A DNA stretch of 64,000 bases from Alphaproteobacteria bacterium (GTDB lineage: Bacteria > Pseudomonadota > Alphaproteobacteria > Caulobacterales > Hyphomonadaceae), in contig JAHJYW010000042.1 of assembly GCA_018827375.1 (NCBI GenBank), positions 124,001-188,000 on the forward strand, read 5' to 3'. Position numbers and translations under genes: made by a program. This document shows positions 63,613-64,000 of the stretch, one piece after another. Within the stretch, counting starts at the first letter, position 1; each line of letters starts with the position of its first letter. Below the pieces are notes generated by a model. The model ran no database searches. It was not told the DNA's origin and was given only the letters and a program-made list of their open reading frames with translations.

Positions 63613-64000
63613 GCAGGGAGGCTCCTTTGCCAATGGCGGCAGAAAGCGCTGCCTTGCTCGCGCTGTCCAGTGCGACCCATTCGGCCTTCAGCGCCTCAAG
63701 GCATTTTGCCTGATACTTGAACACGCCCTGTTCATAGCGGCCGCCTTCAATGGTGAGGCTGAATGTCTCCGCACCCGCTTCGAGCGCGTCCACATTGGCC
63801 TGCAGGAAGGGCAGGTAGGTCTCGCCGCAGATGGCGAGCAGGTCTTTGACCGACTCGCTCATGCCATCCGTCCAGCCGCCCTCGATGCCGCCCGCATCAT
63901 CGGCGTGATCCAGCCAGCGATAGAGGTAAGGCGTCTCGGCGCGCAGCCAGGCCATCGGTGTCGGATCGTAGGACATCACCTTGAGTTGCCCGTAGAAGGC
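63605..64000 (-). CDS. Glutathione S-transferase-like C-terminal fragment (5' end outside window)
   Basis: The open frame runs off the right edge. Its first visible residues, AFYGQLKVMSYDPTPMAWLRAE, followed by PYLYRWLDHADD, resemble the all-helical C-terminal domain of GST-superfamily proteins (GQLxxLxxDPTP). The rest is helical with FKYQAKCLEALKAEWVALD. The thioredoxin-like N-terminal half with the glutathione site is not in the window, so the assignment is by partial similarity. It overlaps the cystathionine lyase start and is likely cotranscribed with it. Confidence 0.65.
   Translation of the reverse strand, partial: AFYGQLKVMSYDPTPMAWLRAETPYLYRWLDHADDAGGIEGGWTDGMSESVKDLLAICGETYLPFLQANVDALEAGAETFSLTIEGGRYEQGVFKYQAKCLEALKAEWVALDSASKAALSAAIGKGASLLD

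Overview
The window is high-GC, densely coded bacterial chromosome, and gene content and order point to an alphaproteobacterium, most likely of the Hyphomonadaceae/Caulobacterales type. The evidence is a tatBC-serS-surE-pcm-yajC-secDF block, a short cyanide-insensitive-type cytochrome bd, class I PHA synthase, CtaA, several TonB-dependent receptors, a CIRCE-controlled groESL operon and frequent 4-bp start/stop overlaps. This placement is inference from gene content. There are no phage genes, insertion sequences, CRISPR arrays or rRNA genes. No stretch over 300 bases lacks a gene; the largest gaps are 45508-45735 (structured leader and possible operator) and 51734-51945 (groESL promoter and CIRCE).

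Layout. 1-8151: protein export and housekeeping (tatB end, tatC, an inserted NYN-domain protein, serS, surE, pcm, yajC, secD, secF). 8148-13466: LOG-family hydrolase, an Atm1-like ABC exporter, a phosphatidylserine-decarboxylase homologue that has lost its catalytic residues, a GNAT enzyme, DUF2842 and ctaA. 13463-18829: lipoprotein, rplM-rpsI with a strong terminator, argC, phaC and a second lipoprotein. 18826-25481: aminotransferase, MaoC hydratase, hom, glpX, recJ and tRNA-Glu. 25607-29796: double cold-shock protein, DUF192, thioesterase and cydAB with a very small DUF2474-type gene. 29917-32298: a large secreted protein with an HExxH zinc-protease motif and a cysteine-rich tail. 32336-41366: acyl-CoA and hydrolase genes (alpha/beta hydrolase, VOC, class III CoA-transferase, AMP-dependent acyl-CoA ligase, SDR, CocE-like hydrolase, acyl-CoA dehydrogenase), probably for uptake and beta-oxidation-like breakdown of an unknown acid or ester. 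41386-49621: PhoD-like phosphatase, TonB receptor, PepSY protein, second TonB receptor and DUF2946, i.e. outer-membrane nutrient and metal acquisition. 49738-51871: groESL. 51946-53837: DUF3137 and an unknown protein. 53841-60071: six translationally coupled genes RDD, SpoIIM-like, DUF58, MoxR, DUF4350 and DUF4129-like. 60215-64000: methionine sulfoxide reductase, carboxylesterase, cystathionine lyase-family enzyme and a truncated GST-like gene.

The best candidates for undescribed biology are the six-gene MoxR/DUF58 membrane operon, the HExxH secreted protein, the catalytically dead decarboxylase homologue next to the ABC exporter, and two structured leaders (upstream of cydA and of the 45507 TonB receptor). 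All family assignments come from reading motifs in the translations; no database search was run.
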